DNA from: Bacteroidota bacterium | Lineage (GTDB): Bacteria > Bacteroidota > Bacteroidia > Cytophagales > Cyclobacteriaceae | Reading direction: 5' to 3' | NCBI GenBank assembly: GCA_018266435.1 | Contig: JAFEAL010000012.1 | Span: forward strand, 23,700 to 87,699 | DNA length: 64,000 nucleotides | In this document: positions 18,307 to 26,385 of the stretch, piece after piece | How the letters are laid out: every line of letters starts with the position of its first letter | Numbering within the stretch: the first letter of the stretch is position 1 | Notes under the pieces: model-generated | Told to the model about the DNA's origin: nothing | The model's input: only the letters and a program-made list of their open reading frames with translations | Databases searched by the model: none | Made by a program: the position numbers and the translations under genes

Positions 18307-19614
18307 TTACTTCGAGGCTGATAAATAATCCAGCGTAAGGTTAAGCAACGCACTGACTCCAACCTTAAATGAATTTTCATCCAGCAAAAAATCTACGGTG
18401 TGGTGCGTGGGTTTTCGCTGTGGGTTCATCGCCTCCGGATAGGCCCCTAAAAAGAAAAAGAAGCCCGGCACTTTTTGTTGATAAAAAGAGAAATCTTCGG
18501 CCATGGTTACAGCATCAATCACATTCACCCGCCCCGAACCAACCGTTTTGACTAAACTTTTTGCAGCTTGTATGGTAAGGGCCGGATCATTGACCGTGGG
18601 CGGATACCCCTTACTAATTGTCACTTCTGCCGCTGCACCCGAGGCTTCAGCAATTTTTGTAGCGGTAAGTTTTATTTTCTGATGAATTTTTCGTTGCATG
18701 GCTGTATCAAAAGTGCGGATCGTTCCTTGCATAATCGCTTCATCAGGAATAATATTTCTTCGTACCCCTGCATGAAGACTGCCCACTGTAATTACGGCAC
18801 TGGCTTTGGTTAATTCAGATTGCCGGCTCACGATGGTTTGCAGGCCGGTAACAATTTCACTGCTTATTACTACCGGGTCAACTCCGTCCCACGGTGTGGC
18901 TCCGTGTGCGCCTTTTCCAATCACTTTAATATCAAAACCATCTACAGCCGCCATGAGTGACCCCGATCGGTAGTTCAGTGTACCCGAAGGAAGTAAAGAC
19001 TGAATGTGCAATCCGAAAATGGCATTCACTTTGGGGTTCTCCAGCACACCTTCTTTCACCATTAACTCAGCGCCAGCAGTTCCTTCGTCTGCAGAAACTC
19101 CCTCTTCGGCCGGCTGAAAAATAAATTTGACCGTACCTTTCAGTTCTTTTTTATTCTCAGAAAGAATTTTCGCCACGGTCATGAGTATAGCCATGTGCGC
19201 ATCATGGCCGCATGCGTGCATTACACCGGTTTCTTGTCCGTTGAGTAAGGCTTTTTCTTTAGAAATAAAGGGCAATGAATTATGTTCGGTTAGCGGAAGC
19301 GCATCCATGTCGGCACGTAGTGCCACTACCGGGCCGGGCTTTCCTGTTTTCAATAAACCTACGACACCTGTTTTGGCTAGGGGGTAGGTCACTTCCATAC
19401 CCAGCAATTTCAGATAATCAGCTATAAAAGCACCCGTTTGTTTTTCGTGGTTGGAAAGTTCAGGGTTTTGATGAAATTTTCTTCGCCATTGGATGAGTTG
19501 AGGCTCTAATTTACTGACCTGTTGATCGAGACTAGCCTGAAAGCTGCTGCTATGTTGTGCAGTTGTTTGAAAAAACAAGGGCAGAAAGAAAATGAAAATA
19601 AATTGCTTGTTCAT
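18307..19614 (-). CDS. Secreted M20-family amidohydrolase
   Basis: 435 aa zinc enzyme of the M20D aminoacylase/amidohydrolase group (IAA-amino-acid hydrolase/hippuricase type). A signal peptide (1-19, ending TTAQ) places it in the periplasm. Metal ligands are seen in HACGHDAH (C135, H137) and the EE pair at E170-E171, plus GLHIQ further on. A lid/dimerisation domain occupies the middle (about 205-325). Likely hydrolyses N-acyl amino acids. Convergent with the YdeI-like gene; one base separates the two stops. Confidence 0.9.
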   Translation of the reverse strand: MNKQFIFIFFLPLFFQTTAQHSSSFQASLDQQVSKLEPQLIQWRRKFHQNPELSNHEKQTGAFIADYLKLLGMEVTYPLAKTGVVGLLKTGKPGPVVALRADMDALPLTEHNSLPFISKEKALLNGQETGVMHACGHDAHMAILMTVAKILSENKKELKGTVKFIFQPAEEGVSADEGTAGAELMVKEGVLENPKVNAIFGLHIQSLLPSGTLNYRSGSLMAAVDGFDIKVIGKGAHGATPWDGVDPVVISSEIVTGLQTIVSRQSELTKASAVITVGSLHAGVRRNIIPDEAIMQGTIRTFDTAMQRKIHQKIKLTATKIAEASGAAAEVTISKGYPPTVNDPALTIQAAKSLVKTVGSGRVNVIDAVTMAEDFSFYQQKVPGFFFFLGAYPEAMNPQRKPTHHTVDFLLDENSFKVGVSALLNLTLDYLSASK

Positions 19615-19648
19615 ACCTTTTGGTTTTCAAATCCTAAGATAACCTAAA

Positions 19649-19966
19649 ATGGATTGGATAAAAATTTTTAATACACGCGATGAGGCAGCCGCAGCACTGA
19701 ACCATAACCCCCGGCTGCTGATTGTGCGGGGTAAACGAATTTGCCTGGCTTTGTTCGGTGAAAAATTATTTGCTGTGCAAGACAAATGCACCCACAACGG
19801 AGAATCTCTGAGTAAGGGGACTCTCAACTATTGTGGAGAAATAGTGTGTCCGCTGCACCACTATCAGTTTGATTTAAAAACCGGAAGAGAAAGTACACAA
19901 CGCAGCAACGATTTAGAGTGTTTCCCTATTCAAGAAAACGAAGACGGAATTTTTATCGGAGTGTAA
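19649..19966 (+). CDS. Rieske [2Fe-2S] ferredoxin-like protein
   Basis: 105 aa. The Rieske cluster ligands are C47-T-H49 and C67-PL-H70, a CxH-x17-CxxH arrangement. No signal peptide or membrane segment, so it is a soluble Rieske ferredoxin like those supplying electrons to dioxygenases or to NirD-type reductases. No oxygenase gene lies nearby. Faces the convergent aldo/keto reductase with a 4-nt gap. Confidence 0.92.
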   Translation: MDWIKIFNTRDEAAAALNHNPRLLIVRGKRICLALFGEKLFAVQDKCTHNGESLSKGTLNYCGEIVCPLHHYQFDLKTGRESTQRSNDLECFPIQENEDGIFIGV

Positions 19967-19970
19967 TTTT

Positions 19971-20846
19971 TTAGGGTAACTCTTTGCCCATTACCCACTT
20001 CAGCATTTCAAACCAATCTTGGCGGTCAAGCTGAATGTCAATTGATTTAGCGGCTTCTTTGATTCGTTCGGGTTGGGTGGTGCCGATCACCGGAAAAATT
20101 TTTGCTGGATGCCTGAGCAGCCAGGCAATGGCCATCTGAGTATAAGAAGCATTGTACTTCCCGGCCATACTAAACATGGTGCGTTCATTCACGGGGAGAG
20201 TTCCTCCACCCAGCGGAGACCACGCCATAGGCGAAACACCAAACTCCAACATCAAATCCAGGTCACCATTGAATAACGGATCAATTCTGGAGAGAGAAAT
20301 CTCAATCTGGTTGGTAACTAACGGAAAAGGCATGTGCTTTTGTAGCATACGAAACTGGCTTGGCGTAAAATTGGAAACACCAAAATGCAAAACCTTTCCT
20401 TCCTTGTTGAGTTGAACAAATGCTTCGCTCACTTTCTGCGGATCCATTAATGGATCGGGTCGATGGATTAACAACAAGTTGATATGATTCGTACGGAATT
20501 TTTTCAACGAATTTTCAACTGACCAAATGATGTGCTCTTTGGATGTATCATAATGATGCACACGGGTATCTGGCCTTTTTGCTGAAGGAAATTTTATATC
20601 ACACTTGGTGATGAGTTCAATTTTGTTTCGTAAACCCGGGTTTCGGTCTAGCACTCTTCCAAAAATTTCTTCGTTGCCGTGGTCGCCATAAATATCGGCA
20701 TGATCAAAGCTGGTAATGCCTTCTTCCAAAGCAGCAAGAGCCAAACGCTCCACGGTCTCAGCCGATACCGTGTGCCATCGCCAGGCACCGGCTACAATGC
20801 GCGAAAATGTTGGCCCTTGCGTATGGATTTTAGCTTTCTCCATCAA
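19971..20846 (-). CDS. Aldo/keto reductase
   Basis: 291 aa NADPH-dependent reductase of the YdhF-like branch. The catalytic tetrad is D48 and Y53 (in DHADIYG), K81 (TKCDIKF) and H128 (LLIHRPD). The C-terminal NADP site is near IGTTQPERI. Substrate unknown; such enzymes reduce aldehydes and ketones. Its ATG overlaps the stop of the upstream 103-aa exported Cys protein by 4 nt, so the two are co-translated. Confidence 0.92.
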   Translation of the reverse strand: MMEKAKIHTQGPTFSRIVAGAWRWHTVSAETVERLALAALEEGITSFDHADIYGDHGNEEIFGRVLDRNPGLRNKIELITKCDIKFPSAKRPDTRVHHYDTSKEHIIWSVENSLKKFRTNHINLLLIHRPDPLMDPQKVSEAFVQLNKEGKVLHFGVSNFTPSQFRMLQKHMPFPLVTNQIEISLSRIDPLFNGDLDLMLEFGVSPMAWSPLGGGTLPVNERTMFSMAGKYNASYTQMAIAWLLRHPAKIFPVIGTTQPERIKEAAKSIDIQLDRQDWFEMLKWVMGKELP

Positions 20847-21154
20847 CTGTCTTTATGCTGAAAGCACTTGCCATTTTTGCTTGAGGTCATACGTTTGCAG
20901 CGGGTGCCATCTTTGGTTTTGCCTGAGCATTGTGCCATTTTATCTTTCAGGTGGTCATCGGGTTTACACATGGCGCAGGCAGTTTTGCCAGCTTTTTTGG
21001 CTGCCGCCAGTGTCAGACCATCGGCATCGCCCGAAAGTTTGCAGTCGGCCGTGTGGTACTTTTCACCTTTGGGTGAGGCGTATACCGTTTGTGCTTTGGA
21101 TGTAATGGCCAGGCCGGCCATCATCACAAAAAATACTAATAAGAATTTCTTCAT
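20843..21154 (-). CDS. Exported Cys-rich protein with Ada-like and CxH metal-binding motifs
   Basis: 103 aa with a signal peptide (1-21, ending SKAQ). The first module has the Ada-type zinc pattern YHTADCKL followed by TACAMCKP. The second, CSGKTKDGTRCKRMT then GKCFQH, resembles the small DUF5763-like Cys/His domain that is often fused to such modules. Seven cysteines in about 80 mature residues suggest metal binding. Overlaps the cytosolic aldo/keto reductase by 4 nt, an odd pairing of an exported protein and a cytosolic enzyme. Function unknown. Confidence 0.8.
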   Translation of the reverse strand: MKKFLLVFFVMMAGLAITSKAQTVYASPKGEKYHTADCKLSGDADGLTLAAAKKAGKTACAMCKPDDHLKDKMAQCSGKTKDGTRCKRMTSSKNGKCFQHKDS

Positions 21155-21277
21155 ACTGGTTTATGTTGGTTAATGCCCGAAGTTGCTAAAATCATATTGA
21201 AAGAAAAAAAATAAAATTGAAGGCAAAGCATTTTTTTCAAAAAGAAAATCCATGAATTGTAATTACTTTTACAGCGC

Positions 21278-21745
21278 ATGGAATGGCTTATTGTTATTGC
21301 ATTAATTGCTTTTGGGTTAGCGCTCATCATCGCTGAAATCATTTTTGTACCGGGCACTACGCTGGTAGGAGTATTAGGTTTTGGGTTTCTCATTTTAGGT
21401 ACGGGGTTAAGTTTCCGTTATTTTGGAAGTGAGACAGGTTGGGTAACGGTAGGTTGTACGGCCGTGGCAGCGGGAGTAGTTTTATATTATTCTTTTTCAG
21501 CTAATGTATGGGGAAAATTTTCGCTCAAAACGGCCAGCCACAGCAAAGTAAATGAAGGAGAGCTGGATGAATTGATTGTGGGAACAGAAGGGCAGACTAC
21601 CTCTACGCTGCGGCCGGTGGGCAAGGCCGAGATCAACAACAAAACCTATGAAGTGAAAACTTCGGGCGAATACGTGGAAGCGGGCAAACGAATACGCGTG
21701 ACTAAAATTTTACTGAACCAAATTTTTGTAGAACCAATCAACTAA
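21278..21745 (+). CDS. NfeD-like membrane protein
   Basis: 155 aa. Three membrane segments (about 3-20, 25-45, 52-75) precede a soluble OB-fold domain (from about 95) with [19 protein letters not shown] and [11 protein letters not shown], the hallmark of NfeD C-termini. NfeD proteins accompany SPFH/flotillin proteins in membrane microdomains, and here floA starts 7 nt downstream. This is the short form without the ClpP-class serine protease domain. Confidence 0.9.
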   Translation: MEWLIVIALIAFGLALIIAEIIFVPGTTLVGVLGFGFLILGTGLSFRYFGSETGWVTVGCTAVAAGVVLYYSFSANVWGKFSLKTASHSKVNEGELDELIVGTEGQTTSTLRPVGKAEINNKTYEVKTSGEYVEAGKRIRVTKILLNQIFVEPIN

Positions 21746-21752
21746 TCAACTT

Positions 21753-22742
21753 ATGGAAAGCTTTGCTTTTATTTTTATTGTGTTTGTAAGCATCATCGCA
21801 TTTTTTATGTTCATGTATTTTGTGCCTGTGGGGCTGTGGATCACAGCTATATTTGCAGGTGTAAAAGTGACCATCGGAGAGTTAATCGGTATGCGCATAC
21901 GCAAAGTGCCACCGAGTGTAATCGTCAACTCGCTCATTACGGCTACTAAGGCCGGACTACAGGTAACTACACGAGAACTGGAAACGCACTACCTCGCGGG
22001 CGGAAACGTGCCAAACGTAATCCGCGCGTTGATCTCGGCCGACAAAGCCAATATCAATTTAAGTTTTAAGCAAGCCACAGCCATTGACCTCGCAGGACGC
22101 GATGTGTTTGAAGCGGTGCAGATTTCAGTTAACCCGAAAGTAATCAATACTCCCAAGGTTGCAGCTGTAGCAGCCGATGGCATTCAGTTGATTGCCATTG
22201 CCCGCGTAACGGTACGTGCCAGTATTCAACAATTAGTAGGTGGGGCCGGTGAAGAAACGATATTGGCTCGTGTGGGTGAAGGTATTGTTACTTCCATTGG
22301 TTCGGCCAAATCGCACAAAGAAGTGTTGGAAAACCCTGACAAGATTTCAAAACTGGTTCTCTCACGCGGATTGGATGCAGGCACTGCGTTTGAGATTCTT
22401 TCGATCGATATTGCCGATGTTGACGTAGGGGCTAACATTGGCGCCAAATTACAAACCGACCAAGCCGCTGCCGATTTAAAAGTAGCTGAAGCTAAGGCTG
22501 AAGAGCGCAGGGCAATGGCGGTGGCAGTAGAACAGGAGATGAAAGCCAAAGCACAAGAAGCGCGAGCCAAAGTAATTGAAGCTGAGGCTGAAATTCCAAA
22601 ATCCATTGCACAGGCTTTTGTGAATGGAAATCTTGGCGTGATGGATTATTACAAAATGCAAAACGTGCAGGCCGATACCGAAATGCGTCAGTCGATCTCA
22701 GGTTCGGGAAAAGGTAATCAACCGAATAACCCAACGAAATAA
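21753..22742 (+). CDS. floA: Flotillin-like protein FloA
   Basis: 329 aa SPFH-family scaffold of functional membrane microdomains. The N-terminal hydrophobic stretch (about 4-37) is a re-entrant or membrane hairpin. Family signatures include [24 protein letters not shown] and [13 protein letters not shown] segments. A helical Glu/Ala-rich coiled coil follows at about 235-285 ([15 protein letters not shown]). Near-identical in layout to FloA/YqfA of Bacillus. Forms an operon with the nfeD-like gene 7 nt upstream and is followed by a terminator hairpin. Confidence 0.95.
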   Translation: MESFAFIFIVFVSIIAFFMFMYFVPVGLWITAIFAGVKVTIGELIGMRIRKVPPSVIVNSLITATKAGLQVTTRELETHYLAGGNVPNVIRALISADKANINLSFKQATAIDLAGRDVFEAVQISVNPKVINTPKVAAVAADGIQLIAIARVTVRASIQQLVGGAGEETILARVGEGIVTSIGSAKSHKEVLENPDKISKLVLSRGLDAGTAFEILSIDIADVDVGANIGAKLQTDQAAADLKVAEAKAEERRAMAVAVEQEMKAKAQEARAKVIEAEAEIPKSIAQAFVNGNLGVMDYYKMQNVQADTEMRQSISGSGKGNQPNNPTK

Positions 22743-22749
22743 AATTATA

Positions 22750-22782
22750 AGCCGTTTGACTGATCACCGGTCAGACGGCTTT
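22750..22782 (+). terminator. Terminator hairpin after nfeD-floA
   Basis: 11-bp stem (22750-22760 with 22770-22780, one G-T pair) with a 9-nt loop, 8 nt after the floA stop. The T-run is very short (TT), so termination may be partial. Confidence 0.6.
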
Positions 22783-22863
22783 AAACGGAAGCCAGTAAAA
22801 TCTTGAAGAGTGATTTAAAAACAAGATTGCCTCGGTCATTCTGCCCTCACAATAACGTTTAAA

Positions 22864-23109
22864 TTACAAAGTCAGTTTGATTTGATCTGAATAAAATTTC
22901 ATCCGCGAATGCGAACGATCGAGCAAATCGATTTTGTCTATTATTGCTTTTTTGTGGTTGATAAATACTTCAATGTAATCACTGCCCAGCAGGTATAAAT
23001 TTACTTTATGGTGATAATAGCGAATGGCCGTAACAAACGTGCCATGTTTGTAGAGTTCTTCTACTTTTTTATTGAGTGAACATTTTCGCAGGTCAGACCA
23101 TGAAAGCAT
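22864..23109 (-). CDS. Small hypothetical protein
   Basis: 81 aa from the ATG at 23109; a TTG at 23130 would add 7 residues but is less likely. The sequence has alternating charged and hydrophobic strands (TAIRYYHHKVNLYLLGSDYIEVF) and looks like a compact alpha-beta protein, without signal peptide. Similar small proteins occur in Bacteroidota genomes; function unknown. It stands between floA and prfA, opposite to floA. Confidence 0.65.
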   Translation of the reverse strand: MLSWSDLRKCSLNKKVEELYKHGTFVTAIRYYHHKVNLYLLGSDYIEVFINHKKAIIDKIDLLDRSHSRMKFYSDQIKLTL

Positions 23110-23187
23110 AAGTGAAGATACAAAATGCAAAGCAAAAAAATGACTTTGAAAAAAAACCGGGTGAGTACGTTTGTTAAGCAGGCAAAA

Positions 23188-24258
23188 TTATTTTTTACCT
23201 TCTGCCATTTTTTCGGCAGTCTCGGCAATTTTTAACTGCTCAATAAAACTATCTACCTCTCCGTTCATAATGGCCGGAAGGTTATGCTGGGTGTAGCCGA
23301 TGCGGTGGTCGGTAACGCGGCTTTGCGGATAATTGTAGGTGCGGATTTTTTCTGAGCGATCGCCACTGCGTACCTGGCTTCTGCGCGAAGCACCAATCTC
23401 AGCCTGTTGCTTTTCCACTTCCATCTCATAAAGTTTGGTGCGCAACATCTGGAGTGCACGCGCACGGTTGCCATGCTGTGAACGCTCCACCTGACAAGTA
23501 ATTACAATGCCCGTAGGCTTGTGGGTAAGTTGCACTTTAGTTTCTACTTTGTTTACATTCTGTCCACCCGCCCCGCTCGATCGTGCTGTTTGAAATTCAA
23601 GGTCGGCCGGATTAAGTTCCACATCCACTTCTTCTGCTTCCGGAAGAACCACTACCGATGCGGCCGAAGTATGCACACGTCCTTGTTGTTCGGTTTCCGG
23701 TACTCGTTGAACACGGTGTACACCCGACTCATACTTTAACAGCCCGTAAGCTCCTTCACCTTCCACGCTCGTAATTACCTCTTTGTAGCCTCCTGCTGTT
23801 CCTTCGGTAACGTCTACTACCGAGAATTTATACCCTCTTCGTTCGCAGAAGCGTTGGTACATGCGCCAAAGGTCACCCGCAAAAATGGCGGCTTCATCAC
23901 CACCCGTGCCAGCGCGTATTTCGAGTACAGCATTTTTTTCATCGTTGGGGTCTTTGGGCATCAGCAGCTCCTTGATTTCGTTTTCTAATGACTCGCGCTT
24001 GGGCTCCAATTCATCAATTTCCATTTTGGCCAATTCGCGCAACTCTTCATCTTTTTCTTTTTGCAATACTTCTTTGGCATGGCGAATACCCTCTAATGCA
24101 GCCAGGTACTGATCCGATTTTATCACCACCTTTTCCAAACTCCGGTACTCTTTGCTGAGTTGCTGAAATTTCTTTTGGTCTTTTACCGTATCAGGCTGAA
24201 CCAGCAGCAAGCCTACTTCTTCAAAACGATTTCTTATATCGGTTAATTTTTCGATCAT
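23188..24258 (-). CDS. prfA: Peptide chain release factor 1
   Basis: 356 aa. Ends translation at UAA and UAG. The GGQ peptidyl-hydrolysis loop is in [14 protein letters not shown] in the last third of the protein, and REGTAGGDEAA-type residues ([15 protein letters not shown]) precede it as in all RF1. The ATG at 24258 is conventional. No prmC methylase gene lies next to it. Single gene. Confidence 0.96.
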   Translation of the reverse strand: MIEKLTDIRNRFEEVGLLLVQPDTVKDQKKFQQLSKEYRSLEKVVIKSDQYLAALEGIRHAKEVLQKEKDEELRELAKMEIDELEPKRESLENEIKELLMPKDPNDEKNAVLEIRAGTGGDEAAIFAGDLWRMYQRFCERRGYKFSVVDVTEGTAGGYKEVITSVEGEGAYGLLKYESGVHRVQRVPETEQQGRVHTSAASVVVLPEAEEVDVELNPADLEFQTARSSGAGGQNVNKVETKVQLTHKPTGIVITCQVERSQHGNRARALQMLRTKLYEMEVEKQQAEIGASRRSQVRSGDRSEKIRTYNYPQSRVTDHRIGYTQHNLPAIMNGEVDSFIEQLKIAETAEKMAEGKK

Positions 24259-24431
24259 ATTTTATAACGGGGGCGCAAGTTAGCAAAATCGCGCAATCAG
24301 ATTAATTGTACGATTTTGCAAAAAATACTGTTCGGTTTTATACAGCTTCATTTTTATAAATTGATTTTTGCCTTAAAAAAAGGCCCGGGTATATCTGAAC
24401 GGTTTTTGCAGAGAACTATGAAAATTTATTT

Positions 24432-24737
24432 ATGGTTAAAGGTTGTATGTTTTTAGTCATTGGGTTTATGTGCTTATGCGCAATACCTCTCTGCATCGGA
24501 TTAGCCGGAGGTATCTTCGGAATGATTATGGGGTTGATGGGTGGCATTTTTGGAATCATTGCTGCTGTTTTTGGTGCAGTCTTTGGTCTGTTGGCCGCTA
24601 TTATCAAAGGGTTCTTTCACTTGCTGTTTGGTTGGGGATGGCAGCACGATGGATTTTCTTCTCACCAAGGTGGCGGCTTTGTTTTGGCCGTAGTCGTAAT
24701 CGTAATTTTAGCGGTTGTATTAGGACGGAAGAAATAG
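24432..24737 (+). CDS. Small Gly-rich membrane protein
   Basis: 101 aa. Two or three hydrophobic segments: about 4-62 is a long stretch with glycine-zipper spacing (LAGGIFGMIMGLMGGIFG), and 80-98 is another helix ending in GRKK. A polar His/Gly loop (WQHDGFSSHQGGG) sits between. No family recognised; may be related to small inner-membrane proteins linked to stress. A 124-aa frame on the same strand overlaps it in another frame and looks like a shadow. Convergent with the next gene. Confidence 0.6.
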   Translation: MVKGCMFLVIGFMCLCAIPLCIGLAGGIFGMIMGLMGGIFGIIAAVFGAVFGLLAAIIKGFFHLLFGWGWQHDGFSSHQGGGFVLAVVVIVILAVVLGRKK

Positions 24738-24738
24738 A

Positions 24739-25731
24739 CTATAACTTCAACTCTGCCCGCATCAATAAAATATGGTTGCGGAGTGCATCTTGCCAGGTTT
24801 CATCGGCATCCCAGTGAGTACCGAGAAAAATATTTCCATATTCTGAATTCTTAAAATAGAATTTATAAATTTTTTTCTTCGAAGACATTGTTTTTATTTT
24901 TTGCACACCTTGATCAAAATAATTGGTGAGCAGTGAACTGGCTGTTTGTGAAACATCATAGCCCAATATATCACGGGCCACATCGCCCCGAGTATGCACA
25001 AACCGCAACACCAACCGAAATCCTTTTTCTTCCAGTTCATTGTCTTTCAATGCCGGATCAACCAATTGGTATTTAAATGGAAATTTTTCTTTTAAAAATT
25101 CTTCCAGGTCTTTATCATCGGCTTCATTACCCATCCGGGGAATGGCAATTTTTGCCAGCCGGATGTCGGGTGTAAACCGCTCGTCTCGTTCGCGAAAATA
25201 CCGCACTGAATATTCCCTTTCAGCCACATCGTTGATCAGCAGGTTTTCCTTTTTTTGCGTGCTGATGCAAAACCGGTACACAGCCTGCAGCAACGCAGGC
25301 AAGCTGGAATCGTCTAATTTCCACGAAACGTGTTGGTTGTCAACCAACTCGTTGGTGCCGTTGTATTCGGTTATGATAATCTGAAAACCCCTTCCGGATT
25401 TTTGAAGGAGGATCAAAAATTTAATATTGCGGGTAGAGAAATAAGTTGAAAACGTACGAGACGGATCAAGACCGCTCAGCACATAGTCTGAGTCAATGTA
25501 AAGCACCGCATCTATACCCGCCTGCTGAAAATATTTTTGAGCCTCCTGAAGTTCAGAGGCAGAGAAACTTGCCTCATGCAGCACGACCGACCGGCCTGCA
25601 CACAAGCCTGCCGGAAGCAAACTGCCAATATTTAGTTTGCCAATAAGTTTATCAGTTTCAGAAACAGGTTGCGCATAACTTGCGTAGCCCAAAAAAATCA
25701 ATAACCAGGAAAGCGTAAATCGAAAAATCAT
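24739..25731 (-). CDS. Secreted hypothetical protein
   Basis: 330 aa with a signal peptide (1-20, ending SYAQ). No recognised motif. The middle has an alpha-beta character (VLYIDSDYVLSG, IKFLILLQKSGRGFQIIITEY), and the C-terminal third is charged. It lacks a lipobox, membrane anchor or visible T9SS tail. Likely a periplasmic protein restricted to Cytophagales; function unknown. Its stop is 1 nt from that of the convergent small membrane protein. Confidence 0.65.
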   Translation of the reverse strand: MIFRFTLSWLLIFLGYASYAQPVSETDKLIGKLNIGSLLPAGLCAGRSVVLHEASFSASELQEAQKYFQQAGIDAVLYIDSDYVLSGLDPSRTFSTYFSTRNIKFLILLQKSGRGFQIIITEYNGTNELVDNQHVSWKLDDSSLPALLQAVYRFCISTQKKENLLINDVAEREYSVRYFRERDERFTPDIRLAKIAIPRMGNEADDKDLEEFLKEKFPFKYQLVDPALKDNELEEKGFRLVLRFVHTRGDVARDILGYDVSQTASSLLTNYFDQGVQKIKTMSSKKKIYKFYFKNSEYGNIFLGTHWDADETWQDALRNHILLMRAELKL

Positions 25732-26385
25732 TGGTTGATAAACGAGGGCTGTTCTGAAATATTGCCGCCTATACCGCTCTGCAAAAGTGGTAAAAAAACT
25801 TTGTACCTTTAATTAATGAAAATAAACATTCAACCGCTACTCAGAACATTGATGGATGTGCTTGACAGGCTTTCTGAAGGAACTAATTGATAACCGATTG
25901 TATAGCGACCCCCGCACTTTTGTTTGATCACCAAAGTATGCTCGCTGAATTTTTTCATGCAAGTGCGAAATTTTCTTAAGAAAAAAGGAGCGATTGTTTT
26001 ATCTCCTTTTGATGTGAACTTGAACAAACCAGAAATGCCGCACACCCCGACCTTTCCGAGATATTAAAGTCAAACCCCAATTAAAATTGTAGGGGTCGTT
26101 ATTCGGGTGCGCCTGATTTATGGGCAGAGGTTTTATCCGGGGCAATAAAGACTACATTTCATGACCAAAAAAACCACTGCGAAACATTTGGTGCGTAAGA
26201 CATTGGATCGTGGATACGGAAACCAAACTGACCTTAGTTTTCTCTCTGGGAAAGTAAGTATGTAAAAATTGAAAAACCCAGTGTACACCGAATCTTTGCT
26301 TTTACAAGCCTGCTTCAAGTTTTAAATTTGTTTTTTATTTGGCTGGAAACTTTATCGGGCACATTTTTGCACTCCTAACGTTTCC
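25732..26385. other. 654-nt gap before uvrA; no convincing gene
   Basis: Holds scattered short open frames only. On the minus strand 25830-26045 (71 codons, GTG start) the part LRKFRTCMKKF...GGRYTIGYQL weakly resembles the DNA-binding wing of OmpR/SARP-type winged-helix domains. On the plus strand 26161-26265 encodes a basic 34-residue peptide. Neither has a good ribosome binding site. The last 40 nt include CATTTTTG, a near match to the Bacteroidota -7 element, probably for uvrA. Confidence 0.5.

Noticed and set aside
24443-24817. 124-aa frame overlapping the small membrane protein
   Set aside because: Aromatic/Arg-rich translation without family resemblance; runs into the 3' end of the opposite gene. 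The other frame has a clear membrane pattern.
25830-26045. Asparagine-synthase-like N-terminus (CGISGLF) after a GTG start
   Set aside because: Only the first few residues match; the rest lacks the glutaminase domain and the initial codon is GTG, so Cys would not be N-terminal in the usual way.
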